Below, piece by piece: positions 9,032 through 17,287 of a stretch of DNA of 53,570 bases. The DNA comes from an uncultured Bacteroidales bacterium (GTDB lineage: Bacteria > Bacteroidota > Bacteroidia > Bacteroidales > UBA932). The translations under genes and the position numbers were made by a program. The stretch spans positions 1 to 53,570 of the forward strand of contig CASFPH010000014.1 in NCBI GenBank assembly GCA_949296645.1, given 5' to 3'. Numbering within the stretch: position 1 is the stretch's first letter; each line of letters begins with the position of its first letter. The notes under the pieces are model-generated. The model was not told the origin of the DNA, did no database searches, and saw only the letters and a program-made list of their open reading frames with translations.

Positions 9032-10171
9032 TTATCTGAACATTTTTGCTGAAATTACCATTCTCTGAACTTCTGAAGTACCTTCATATATTTCAGTAAT
9101 CTTGGCGTCTCTCATCATCCTTTCTACAGGGTATTCCCTAGTATATCCGTAACCGCCGTGGAACTGTACGGCTTTTGTTGTGACTTCCATTGCCGTTTCA
9201 GCTGCAAAAAGCTTGCACATCGCCGCATCAGCAGAATAAGGAATGCCTTTGTCTTTCTTGAACGCAGCCGAGCGTACCAACAGTCTTGAGGCCTCTACCT
9301 TTGTATAGAGGTCAGCCATCTGGAACTGCGTATTCTGGAATGAAGACAGAGATTTGCCGAACTGTTTCCTTTCCTTGGTATATTTTATTGTCTCATCCAT
9401 GGCTCCCTGTGCTATTCCAAGTGCCTGTGAAGCGATACCGATACGGCCTCCGTCAAGAGTTTTCATGGCAATCGCAAAACCTCCGCCTATCTTGCCGAGA
9501 AGATTCTCCTTAGGTATACGGCAGTTCTCGAATATCAGTTCACATGTAGCTGAACCCCTGATACCGAGTTTCATCTCTTTCTTTCCGATAGTGAATCCCG
9601 GAGTATCCTTTTCAACTATGAAAGCCGAAATACCTTTTGTTCCGAGAGATTTGTCGGTCATTGCAAATATTACATAAACATGTGCATAACCGGCATTCGT
9701 AATGAATATCTTGTTTCCGTTCAGGACCCATTCGTCACCGTCCGCTACAGCGGTAGTCTGTTGTGCCGAAGCATCCGTTCCCGCATTCGGTTCGGTAAGT
9801 CCGAACGCTCCTATCCACTCGCCGGATGCAAGCTTAGGGACATATTTGTTCTTCTGCTCTTCAGTACCGTGTTCGAGAATCGGGGCTACGCAAAGGGATG
9901 TATGTGCAGAAACTATAACTCCTGTTGTTGCACATACACGCGAAAGTTCTTCAACGGCAATCGAATACATGATGTTGTCACCGCCTGCACCGCCATACTG
10001 TTTCGGAACCGGAATTCCCATGATACCCAGTTTTCCCATCTTTTCGACGGTTTCAATCGGGAATCTTTCCTGTTCGTCGATTTCTGCAGCAAGAGGCTTT
10101 ACCTCCTTTTCCGCAAATTCACGGATCATCTGCCTGAACAGATCCTGTGTTTTGTTCAATTCAAAATTCAT
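9032..10171 (-). CDS. bcd: Butyryl-CoA dehydrogenase (short-chain acyl-CoA dehydrogenase)
   Basis: This FAD enzyme reduces crotonyl-CoA to butyryl-CoA using electrons from EtfAB. The 379 residues are colinear with the family: the N-terminal helical domain (MNFELNKTQDLFRQMIREF), the FGLTEPNAGTDASAQQT flavin segment (about 123-139), the GFTIGKKEMKLGIRGSAT region, the QFHGGYGYTREYPVERMMRDA segment, and ITEIYEGTSEVQ (about 357-368), whose first Glu after the Thr is the usual catalytic base of short-chain dehydrogenases. Operon position between hbd and etfB supports the butyryl-CoA assignment over other acyl-CoA dehydrogenases. Confidence 0.95.
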   Translation of the reverse strand: MNFELNKTQDLFRQMIREFAEKEVKPLAAEIDEQERFPIETVEKMGKLGIMGIPVPKQYGGAGGDNIMYSIAVEELSRVCATTGVIVSAHTSLCVAPILEHGTEEQKNKYVPKLASGEWIGAFGLTEPNAGTDASAQQTTAVADGDEWVLNGNKIFITNAGYAHVYVIFAMTDKSLGTKGISAFIVEKDTPGFTIGKKEMKLGIRGSATCELIFENCRIPKENLLGKIGGGFAIAMKTLDGGRIGIASQALGIAQGAMDETIKYTKERKQFGKSLSSFQNTQFQMADLYTKVEASRLLVRSAAFKKDKGIPYSADAAMCKLFAAETAMEVTTKAVQFHGGYGYTREYPVERMMRDAKITEIYEGTSEVQRMVISAKMFR

Positions 10172-10193
10172 ATTCTATCGTAATATTTATCTG

Positions 10194-11033
10194 TTAATAC
10201 TTATAAAAACCTTCGCCGGTCTTTCTTCCGAGCAGATTCGCACGCACCATTTTTCTCAAAAGAGGATGAGGTCTGTACTTGTCGTCTCCGTATTCCTTGT
10301 GAAGTACTTCCATTATCGCAAGGCATACATCAAGACCTATAAGGTCACCCAAAGCCAAAGGTCCCATCGGATGATTGGCGCCTAATTTCATGGCTTCGTC
10401 TATCTCGTCCCTCGTTGCGACACCGTCCGCAAGAATTCCGATACCCTCGTTTACAAGAGGAATAAGTATTCTGTTTACCACAAATCCTGGAGCCTCGTTT
10501 ACCTTGACAGGAACTTTTCCTACTGATTTGGCAAGCTCGCATATACGTTCACATACCTCATCCGATGTTTTCTGTCCCTTTATCACTTCTACAAGTTTCA
10601 TCACTGTTGCAGGATTGAAAAAGTGCATTCCGATCACTTTGTCTGGTCTTTCAGTTGCAGATGCGATTTCAGTAATTGACAAAGAGGAAGTATTGGAAGC
10701 AAGAACGGTTTCAGGCTTGCAAAGTTTGTCCAGCATGGCAAACAGTTCCTTCTTGAGTTCCATAGTCTCTACAGCCGCCTCGATTACAAGGTCACAGTCG
10801 GCACACGCCGCATAATCCGTAGTAACGGTTATATTTGCCAAAGTGGTATTTTTGAATTCCTCGGTTATTTTTCCTTTCTCTACAAGTTTCGAGAGGGATT
10901 TTGAAATTCTAGCAATGGCCTTTTCATTGCTTGCTTCGCTTCTGCTCTTCATTATTACAGGTATGTTAGCCTGTGCAAAAGCCTGTACTATTCCGGATCC
11001 CATTGTACCGGTACCGATAACACATACTTTCAT
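10194..11033 (-). CDS. hbd: 3-hydroxybutyryl-CoA dehydrogenase
   Basis: It reduces acetoacetyl-CoA to 3-hydroxybutyryl-CoA with NAD(P)H. The 279-residue length is exactly that of bacterial Hbd. A Rossmann motif GTGTMGSGI opens the protein (residues 7-15). [12 protein letters not shown], then [17 protein letters not shown] with the catalytic His, then PGFVVNRIL follow in the usual order, and the protein ends [13 protein letters not shown]. Its presence in a lysine operon is notable because the classical lysine route does not need it: it would reduce the acetoacetyl-CoA released by the CoA-transferase and so open a second branch to butyrate. A 72-bp gap separates it from crt. Confidence 0.95.
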   Translation of the reverse strand: MKVCVIGTGTMGSGIVQAFAQANIPVIMKSRSEASNEKAIARISKSLSKLVEKGKITEEFKNTTLANITVTTDYAACADCDLVIEAAVETMELKKELFAMLDKLCKPETVLASNTSSLSITEIASATERPDKVIGMHFFNPATVMKLVEVIKGQKTSDEVCERICELAKSVGKVPVKVNEAPGFVVNRILIPLVNEGIGILADGVATRDEIDEAMKLGANHPMGPLALGDLIGLDVCLAIMEVLHKEYGDDKYRPHPLLRKMVRANLLGRKTGEGFYKY

Positions 11034-11105
11034 GGTTGGATATTTTTTGTTGTTGCTTTTCGTTTTTGTTTTGTTGTTTATTGTCCTGGTATTGTCTGCT
11101 TTACT
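11034..11105 (-). other. Unstructured A-rich leader before hbd
   Basis: This 72-base spacer between crt and hbd is the longest gap inside the lysine operon. On the coding strand it is almost entirely A and C with few T, made of CAA/AAC-like repeats. It has no hairpin or clear promoter. It may keep the hbd ribosome-binding region single-stranded; no gene is present. Confidence 0.4.
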
Positions 11106-11885
11106 TTACCTGTTTTTGAATTCCGGAGCACGCTTGTCCAGAAAGGCTGACATTCCCTCTTTCTGGTCCCCGGTAGCAAAACACTTCGCAAACCATTTGT
11201 TCTCCAGTTCTATTGCCCCTTCGGAGTCAAGATCATAATTTTCATTCAGACATTTCTTCGCGTAGGATACGGCAAGCGGTGCGCTTGTGAGAATTTCCTC
11301 CGCAATTGAATAAGCGGTTTCCATCAGAGCTTCAGGTTCGGTAACCCTGCTTACAAGCCCTATACGGAAAGCCTCTTCAGCCTTTATGCGGCGCCCGGTA
11401 AATATAAGTTCCTTCGCATATGCCTGACCTGCAATCTTGCTGAGTCTGTATGTTCCGGAAAATCCCGGTATTATGCCGAGGTTCACTTCAGGCTGCCCGA
11501 AACTTGCCTTTGCCGAAGCGATACGGATATCGCACGACATTGCCAGTTCGCAGCCTCCACCGAGGGCGAAGCCGTTGACTGCCGCAATTACAGGTATATC
11601 AAGCAATTCTATTTTTCTGAATACCCTTGCCCCGTGCTTTCCGAAAGCAAGACCACCTTTTTCGTCAAGACCGGCCATTTCGGATATGTCGGCACCTGCA
11701 ACAAAAGCCTTTCCTTCTCCGGTTATGACAAGTACACGGGCAGATGAAGCAGAGACAGAATCCACAAAATCCTCCAGTTCGGAGAGTATTTCGGAATTCA
11801 AGGCATTCAGAGTTGCAGGAGAGGAAACAGTAAGAGTCAATATACCCCTCCCGTCATTCTGGACTTTCAAGAATCTGTATTCCAT
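11106..11885 (-). CDS. crt: Enoyl-CoA hydratase / crotonase
   Basis: This enzyme dehydrates 3-hydroxybutyryl-CoA to crotonyl-CoA, linking hbd to bcd. It has 259 residues from the ATG at 11885. It carries GEGKAFVAGADISEM (CoA and oxyanion-hole region, about 56-70), AAVNGFALGGGCELAMSCD with the first catalytic Glu, and FGQPEVNLGIIPGFSGTYRL with the second Glu. These correspond to the paired glutamates of crotonase. The C-terminus includes the SAFLDKR-PEF segment typical of the family. It lies 13 bp after atoA in the transcript. Confidence 0.94.
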   Translation of the reverse strand: MEYRFLKVQNDGRGILTLTVSSPATLNALNSEILSELEDFVDSVSASSARVLVITGEGKAFVAGADISEMAGLDEKGGLAFGKHGARVFRKIELLDIPVIAAVNGFALGGGCELAMSCDIRIASAKASFGQPEVNLGIIPGFSGTYRLSKIAGQAYAKELIFTGRRIKAEEAFRIGLVSRVTEPEALMETAYSIAEEILTSAPLAVSYAKKCLNENYDLDSEGAIELENKWFAKCFATGDQKEGMSAFLDKRAPEFKNR

Positions 11886-11898
11886 ATCGGTATCCGTT

Positions 11899-12555
11899 CT
11901 AGAACATCGGTTTGAGATCCGGTGATATTATAAGGGTGGCTCCCGTAGCTGCCTGCACCTGCTCAACGGTAAATTCAGGATTTATTTCCACTAACTCGAT
12001 ACCGGCTGGAGTTATATCCATCACACCCATTTCAGTTATTATCTTGTTTACCTGACCTGCCGCTGTGAGTGGAAGACGGCATTCCTTTAGTATCTTGTGG
12101 TTTCCTTTTGCCGTATGTTCCATTGTGAGGATAACTTTTGCAGCACCTACGATAAGATCCATGGCCCCTCCCATACCAGGAGTCTTCTTGCCTGGAATCA
12201 TCCAGTTGGCAAGATTACCTTTTTCATCGACTTCCAGTGCACCAAGGAAAGTCACATTCACATGACCTCCGCGGATTATAGTAAAAGATTCCTCTGAGCC
12301 GAATACCGAAGCACCAGGCAGTGCGGTTATGTATCCGCCGCCTGCATTGGCATAATCCGGATCTTCTTCTCCAGGAGCAGGAGCAGGACCCATTCCCAGC
12401 AATCCGTTTTCAGACTGAAGTGTAACATCCATGCCTTCCGGCAAATATGAAGGAATGGCCGTTGGAAGACCTATTCCAAGATTTACGACATCACCGTCAT
12501 TGATTTCCAGAGCTGCCCTTCTGGCAATTATCTCTCTTATCTGATTCTTATCCAT
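11899..12555 (-). CDS. atoA: Butyrate/acetoacetate CoA-transferase, subunit B
   Basis: This is the catalytic beta subunit of a two-subunit family I CoA-transferase. In this pathway it should take CoA from butyryl-CoA to acetoacetate (the Kce product), giving butyrate and acetoacetyl-CoA. The 218 residues include GDVVNLGIGLPTAIPSYLPE, the active-site QSENGLLGMGP segment (the Glu in SENG carries CoA as a thioester), and the GGHVNVTFLGALEVDEKGNLANWMIPGK region. It follows kamE by 10 bp. Its partner subunit AtoD is encoded some 9.4 kb upstream as the first gene of the same operon, an unusual separation. Confidence 0.94.
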   Translation of the reverse strand: MDKNQIREIIARRAALEINDGDVVNLGIGLPTAIPSYLPEGMDVTLQSENGLLGMGPAPAPGEEDPDYANAGGGYITALPGASVFGSEESFTIIRGGHVNVTFLGALEVDEKGNLANWMIPGKKTPGMGGAMDLIVGAAKVILTMEHTAKGNHKILKECRLPLTAAGQVNKIITEMGVMDITPAGIELVEINPEFTVEQVQAATGATLIISPDLKPMF

Positions 12556-12565
12556 AATATTGATT

Positions 12566-13366
12566 TTATTTGGTTAAAGAGGTCATTCCTCTTGAAACAA
12601 GTTCCTGTACTATATATGATGCCACATCATCCGCATATGAATTCATACCGAAACCGGCATCGTATCCGAGCTCTTTCGCCAGCTCATGCGTTATACGCGG
12701 TCCTCCGCACACGAGTATCATCTTGTCCCTCAAGCCTTCGGCTTCCATCATTTCAACAAGTTCCGTAAGGTTCTGTATATGGATATCCTTCTGTGTCACA
12801 GTCTGCGACACAAGAAGAGCATCGGCCTTGAGTTCTATTGCCTTTGCCAGGAACTCCTCATTCGGAACCTGGCTTCCGAGATTATACGCATCTATCATCT
12901 CATACCTTTCGAGACCATAGTGCCCGGCATATCCTTTCATGTTCATTATGGCATCTATACCGACAGTATGTGCATCCGTTCCAGTGCTCGCACCGACCAC
13001 TACTATCTTGCGTCCGATGTTCGTCCTTATGAACTCGTCTGTCTCGTGCATGTCCATCACACTGGTTTCGACCTTAGGAACATGTATACCGGAATAGTCC
13101 ACTGTATGAGTACAGCTGCCGTAACAATTCAAAAAGGTAAATCCAGGAGTAAGTTCCTTGAAAAACACCACCTGAGGGTTTTCAAGCCCCATTTTCCTGA
13201 TAAGCTGTCTGGCAGCCTCGACTGCCTCGTCGCCAGCAGGCACAGGCAGTGTGAAACTCAACTGCACCTTGCCGTCATTCATTGTATCTCCGTATGGTTT
13301 GACTTTTGTCAGGTCAAGGGTTTTGTCGAAATCCTTGTCCTCCATTGAATATAATCCGCCGCTCAT
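12566..13366 (-). CDS. kamE: Lysine 5,6-aminomutase, beta subunit
   Basis: This is the cobalamin- and PLP-binding subunit of the enzyme that moves the 6-amino group of beta-lysine (or D-lysine) to carbon 5. The 266-residue protein has the B12-binding DxHxxG motif as DAHTVG with His at residue 133, and Lys at residue 144. These are the positions of the cobalt ligand and the PLP lysine in the Clostridium sticklandii enzyme, which supports the start at 13366. The C-terminal half is the Rossmann-like B12 domain, with LLVSQTVTQKDIHIQNL and VCGGPRITHELAKELGYDAGFG. It sits 1 bp after kamD. Confidence 0.97.
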   Translation of the reverse strand: MSGGLYSMEDKDFDKTLDLTKVKPYGDTMNDGKVQLSFTLPVPAGDEAVEAARQLIRKMGLENPQVVFFKELTPGFTFLNCYGSCTHTVDYSGIHVPKVETSVMDMHETDEFIRTNIGRKIVVVGASTGTDAHTVGIDAIMNMKGYAGHYGLERYEMIDAYNLGSQVPNEEFLAKAIELKADALLVSQTVTQKDIHIQNLTELVEMMEAEGLRDKMILVCGGPRITHELAKELGYDAGFGMNSYADDVASYIVQELVSRGMTSLTK

Positions 13367-13367
13367 T

Positions 13368-14921
13368 TTATTTTACTCCTTTCATTAGTTTTACAAACGG
13401 ATTCATATAGTTTGAACCCTTTCCGCATACACCGTCAAGACCCTTTCCTCCGTTCTTCGGTCTTTTTACATCTCCGAAAATTCCTTTTTCAAGAGCCGAG
13501 AACAAACCTTCCTCATTCAGTTTTTCCAAAAGAGAAGTTGCATCGTCAAGCACTTTCTTTGCCCTGTTCCTTATGATTCCGTTTTCCTTGAATTCAACCT
13601 CGTCACCGATGCTTCTCATATTGTTGAATATGTATTTGGCATTCTCAATGGAAAGGAAACGGTCTGACATGAACGGAGTGTGTATTGCTTCCGTAGGCAT
13701 TCCAAGAAGCTGGATACCCTGATTCGTCCAGATACCTATCATATTGAACAGGGCGTCCTGAATATGGCCTCTGAATATGTTACCTGTCATGAATTTGGTA
13801 GGAGGCATATACTTGAGCGGAGCATTCGGAAATATCTCCCTTGTCATCTGCGCCTGTGCGAGTTCATAAAGGAAACCGTTTTCAAGCATCGGATCCATTT
13901 CGAACGCATGTCCGAGTCCCATCTGTTCTTCCGGAAGTCCCGCCAGGAGAGCGAGCTGCTCATTGATAATATCGGAAGCAAGAACGGTATGTGCCTGTTC
14001 ATAAGCATCTGCCGTAGTCAGATAGTTGTCCTCTCCGGTATTGATTATGACACCTGCAAAACCGTTGATTATCCTTGAGAAATACTGGTCTATCAGTGTT
14101 CTCTGCATGTTTATATCCCTGAAAAGAATTCCGTACAATGCATCGTTGAGCATCACGTCAAGTCCTTCAAAAGCTCCCATTATCGCAATTTCAGGCATAC
14201 ATAGCCCTGAACAGTAGTTGCAGAGACGTATATATCGTCCTACTTCTTCTCCTACCTTGTCGAGAGCAGATCTCATTATCCTGAAATTCTCCTGTGTGGC
14301 GAAAGTACCTCCAAATCCCTCTGTTGTCGCCCCATATGGCACATAGTCAAGCAGACTCTGCCCCGTTGTCCTGATTACAGCTATTATATCAGCCCCCTGC
14401 CTTGCAGCAGCTTCAGCCTGAACAACATCCTCATAGATGTTTCCTGTAGCCACTATCACATAAAGATAAGGCTTGGGCCCTTCTCCGATAGTCCTGAGAT
14501 ATTCTTCACGACGCTGTCTTCTTGCACGTATGCGGCTTAAACTTTCTTCTATTACCGGTTTAAGAGCAGCTTCCCGCTTTTCGAGATCAAAGACTTCTAT
14601 TCTGGTTATGTCAAGAGTTCCGTCAGCAACACGCTGTGCAATCTCCTGAGGGGTAAGCCCCGTCTGAATCATTGCATTTGCGAGGTAAAACAGAACACCC
14701 TCGCCAAGAACCCCCTTAGTTTTCAATTCATCCACAAGTACATTAGGCAGCGGGACCTGATTTTCATCAACCCCGTCTATTCCCATGAGCCTGCAAAGAG
14801 TCCTTTCCACAGCTACAGTAGTGTAGGACTCCACGAAAGTCTGTACGCCGTCGGCTATATTCCTGGCCAACTTTCTGGCATACGCGACCTTACCGAAATC
14901 TAAACCCAATTTACTTTGCAT
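13368..14921 (-). CDS. kamD: Lysine 5,6-aminomutase, alpha subunit
   Basis: This large TIM-barrel subunit pairs with KamE to form adenosylcobalamin/PLP-dependent lysine 5,6-aminomutase. At 517 residues it is almost exactly the length of the clostridial protein. Recognisable segments include KVAYARKLARNIADGVQTF near the start, TTGQSLLDYVPYGATTEGFGGTFATQENF in the middle, and YCSGLCMPEIAIMGAFEGLDVMLNDALYGILFRDINMQRT. The product, 3,5-diaminohexanoate, is the substrate of Kdd encoded upstream. It follows kamC by 26 bp and abuts kamE. Confidence 0.97.
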   Translation of the reverse strand: MQSKLGLDFGKVAYARKLARNIADGVQTFVESYTTVAVERTLCRLMGIDGVDENQVPLPNVLVDELKTKGVLGEGVLFYLANAMIQTGLTPQEIAQRVADGTLDITRIEVFDLEKREAALKPVIEESLSRIRARRQRREEYLRTIGEGPKPYLYVIVATGNIYEDVVQAEAAARQGADIIAVIRTTGQSLLDYVPYGATTEGFGGTFATQENFRIMRSALDKVGEEVGRYIRLCNYCSGLCMPEIAIMGAFEGLDVMLNDALYGILFRDINMQRTLIDQYFSRIINGFAGVIINTGEDNYLTTADAYEQAHTVLASDIINEQLALLAGLPEEQMGLGHAFEMDPMLENGFLYELAQAQMTREIFPNAPLKYMPPTKFMTGNIFRGHIQDALFNMIGIWTNQGIQLLGMPTEAIHTPFMSDRFLSIENAKYIFNNMRSIGDEVEFKENGIIRNRAKKVLDDATSLLEKLNEEGLFSALEKGIFGDVKRPKNGGKGLDGVCGKGSNYMNPFVKLMKGVK

Positions 14922-14947
14922 CTCTTTATAAAAATTAAAAAATCATA

Positions 14948-16285
14948 CTAATTTAATAAAAGTCCGGCAATATTTATCCATTCTGTATCTATACTCAGGG
15001 ATTTCGCTATATCCAATGCTTCCATAGGCACATCCGAGGATGTGGATTCTTCCAGTCTGTAATCCATTCTGCCGTCTCTATAACCTTTAACCCTGTATCT
15101 CCGGCACCTGTCATTCTTTATATTATAATGTGTAGTAAGCAGCACCGATGATCCTGAATCCCTAAGTCTTGTCACCAGAGCTTCGACAAGAGCAGTCCCT
15201 TCTACCGGATTAGTTGTTCTGGCAGGCTCATCTATTACTGCAAGTACCGGCCCATATTTATCTGTTTTTTTGATTATTAAGTCAATACTCTTCATTTCTG
15301 CCGCAAATGATGACAAACCGTCAGAATCATTCTGTTCATCACCAATGGAAAGCAGAATATCATTCTTTATGTCGACTTCGGCTTCAAATGCCGGTATACC
15401 GAAACCGTACTGGAACAGAATCTGGTTAAGCGCCACGGTCTTTATTGCAACCGTCTTTCCCCCCATGTTCGCCCCTATTACGGAAACTGTTTCCCTGCCG
15501 AATTTTACATCCACAGGTACATACACCTTTCCTTTTTCAACAAGCACTGATCTTACCTTTGGATTGAACATACCCTTATATACAGTCATACATCTGTCGG
15601 AAACCCTCGGAAAACACAGACCGAGCGTTCTTATCTGCCTTGCCTTTGCAATGAAAACATCGATGTCCGCAAGTTCATGCAGTGATTTGGATAACACGTC
15701 CGAATTAACTGATAATGACTTGCATAAGTTTTTCCTTACAGAATCTTCAATCAACAGGACTTCGGCAAAGGCACGATCATGTTCCTCTCCTTCATCCAAA
15801 GATGAAAGTCGTTTTCTTGCAGCCCTGAGTTCCTCCGAATACGAATCATATATATAGAATGAAAGGGCCCTGTTTCCGGACGGGTCCAATATGGCAAGGA
15901 CTGTTTCCGAAGAAGGAAGGGAATTATATGGAAAATCCTTGAGAAGAAGCCGTACTTCCTCATTAAGGATAGCAAGCGACTTTATCTCGAAAAGTTCCAC
16001 ATCGTCAAGAACAGTACCTGAAGCCAGACGTGAAATGGTATTCCTTATATCTCTGATTCCTGATAGTTTGACAGAAACATCATGCAATACTCCTGATGCA
16101 GGATCAAGAGCAAGATAAGCCCCGAGTATCCTGTAATATGCTTCAATTTCCACAGCGTCGGTCATAATTCTTTTTTCCGACATGAAACGCTTGGAAAAAG
16201 TAGACGAGGTATCCAGGGTATCAAACATGTATCTGATACCGCAAGGCATATCCAGGTAATATTTAAATTCTTTCAAATCCATCAT
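14948..16285 (-). CDS. kamC: MutS-like ATPase, presumed lysine 5,6-aminomutase reactivase KamC
   Basis: This protein of 445 residues has the ATPase module of MutS but not its mismatch-binding domain. Walker A is GANMGGKT (271-278), followed by the MutS-like DEQNDSDGLSSFAAEM signature and Walker B VLAVIDEPARTTNP (D352, E353). Genes of this type sit next to kamD/kamE in lysine fermenters and are annotated as the ATPase of an aminomutase reactivating factor, which would eject damaged cobalamin. That role is assigned mainly from gene neighbourhood. Its start overlaps the kamB stop by four bases (ATGA), and two adjacent ATGs (16285, 16282) are possible. A DNA-repair role is unlikely here. Confidence 0.85.
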   Translation of the reverse strand: MMDLKEFKYYLDMPCGIRYMFDTLDTSSTFSKRFMSEKRIMTDAVEIEAYYRILGAYLALDPASGVLHDVSVKLSGIRDIRNTISRLASGTVLDDVELFEIKSLAILNEEVRLLLKDFPYNSLPSSETVLAILDPSGNRALSFYIYDSYSEELRAARKRLSSLDEGEEHDRAFAEVLLIEDSVRKNLCKSLSVNSDVLSKSLHELADIDVFIAKARQIRTLGLCFPRVSDRCMTVYKGMFNPKVRSVLVEKGKVYVPVDVKFGRETVSVIGANMGGKTVAIKTVALNQILFQYGFGIPAFEAEVDIKNDILLSIGDEQNDSDGLSSFAAEMKSIDLIIKKTDKYGPVLAVIDEPARTTNPVEGTALVEALVTRLRDSGSSVLLTTHYNIKNDRCRRYRVKGYRDGRMDYRLEESTSSDVPMEALDIAKSLSIDTEWINIAGLLLN

Positions 16286-17280
16286 ATTCTTCTCAGATCA
16301 CAAACCGTGACATCTGTTTTCTCCCTTAACATACCGACAAGCCTGTCGGAATCAAGCACGAAACCTGCAGGCGAAACAGGATTCACGCACACTGCAAGCA
16401 GTTCTGTTCTGTTCATTACCCCGATTCCGTTTCCGGCACGCATAAATGAAGCAAAAGCCTGTCTGGAAACGAAAAATCTTGTAAAATCCCTGACAACCAG
16501 CATTCCTCCTTTCATCACTCCCCTGAGTTTGTTCAAAAATCGCTCGGTCACAGCTCCTGAAACATACAGATATTCCACATCAGTAAAATCCGTCTTTTCC
16601 AATGCGTCGACCGAAAATGACGATGGCATTTCGAGCATTCGGACCTGCCCTCCGGCAGACATTGTCCAGATACCTCCTTCACAATTCCTGAATCCGGAAT
16701 ACACATGATCAGGTACTTTAGGTAAAGATGTCAGATTTACTGTAAATAAGGTCTTTGAGACAAGGGTATCAATATTTGCTGACAAGGCGGCGCCGGTTGT
16801 CAGAATCATGGCTTCGCTTATTGCCGGAGAAGCAGAACTCAATCTTGACAAAGCTCCGTCTATAATTTTCAGAGACACACCGTATCTGTCAAGTGATTTG
16901 TTCCACCTTTCGAGGCCGGCTGCCGAAGACGGACCCGAAATCAGGACCTTTCCTCCGCATACGACTTCAGCCGTAACAATCCTTCCCATCGAAGTATTCT
17001 CGAAACCTACGTCCAGCACTTCAGAAACAAGCATCCTTGATCTGTAAAACCTTTCTGCTGTTCCGAAAATCATTCCTTTTTTCAGATATATTTCCGGCTT
17101 GGCCGTTTCTGTCACCTGGTCCACCCTTTCACCGTCTATACCGATTGACGTAACGGATACCTTAAGCGGAGACGGAAGACGACCGAGGATATAATTGAGC
17201 GCCTCGGTCTTCCCCGTATTTTTTTCCATACCTACTATTGATAGGCTTTTGCATTTCAGTATCCTGTCAATAAACGGCAT
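16282..17280 (-). CDS. kamB: P-loop protein, presumed aminomutase reactivase subunit KamB
   Basis: A 332-residue protein with an N-terminal P-loop, GMEKNTGKT (residues 17-25), and little other obvious homology. In lysine fermenters a gene of this kind lies directly before kamC, and the pair is thought to reactivate lysine 5,6-aminomutase after inactivation of its cobalamin. Translational coupling to kamC (4-base overlap) supports a complex. Internal segments such as LISGPSSAAGLERWN and LTTGAALSANIDTLVSKT suggest a second half with a nucleotide or metabolite fold. I recognise it from context plus the P-loop rather than from strong sequence identity. Confidence 0.8.
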   Translation of the reverse strand: MPFIDRILKCKSLSIVGMEKNTGKTEALNYILGRLPSPLKVSVTSIGIDGERVDQVTETAKPEIYLKKGMIFGTAERFYRSRMLVSEVLDVGFENTSMGRIVTAEVVCGGKVLISGPSSAAGLERWNKSLDRYGVSLKIIDGALSRLSSASPAISEAMILTTGAALSANIDTLVSKTLFTVNLTSLPKVPDHVYSGFRNCEGGIWTMSAGGQVRMLEMPSSFSVDALEKTDFTDVEYLYVSGAVTERFLNKLRGVMKGGMLVVRDFTRFFVSRQAFASFMRAGNGIGVMNRTELLAVCVNPVSPAGFVLDSDRLVGMLREKTDVTVCDLRRI

Positions 17281-17287
17281 ACGTATT

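Noticed and set aside
9680-10385. Long plus-strand open frames opposite bcd and hbd
   Set aside because: They mirror conserved codons of two well-supported enzymes and show no motif; such frames are common where the sense gene is strongly constrained.
14948-16285. DNA mismatch-repair MutS2 gene
   Set aside because: Only the ATPase part resembles MutS; it lacks mismatch-recognition and Smr domains and is locked in a kam operon next to the aminomutase genes, so KamC fits better.
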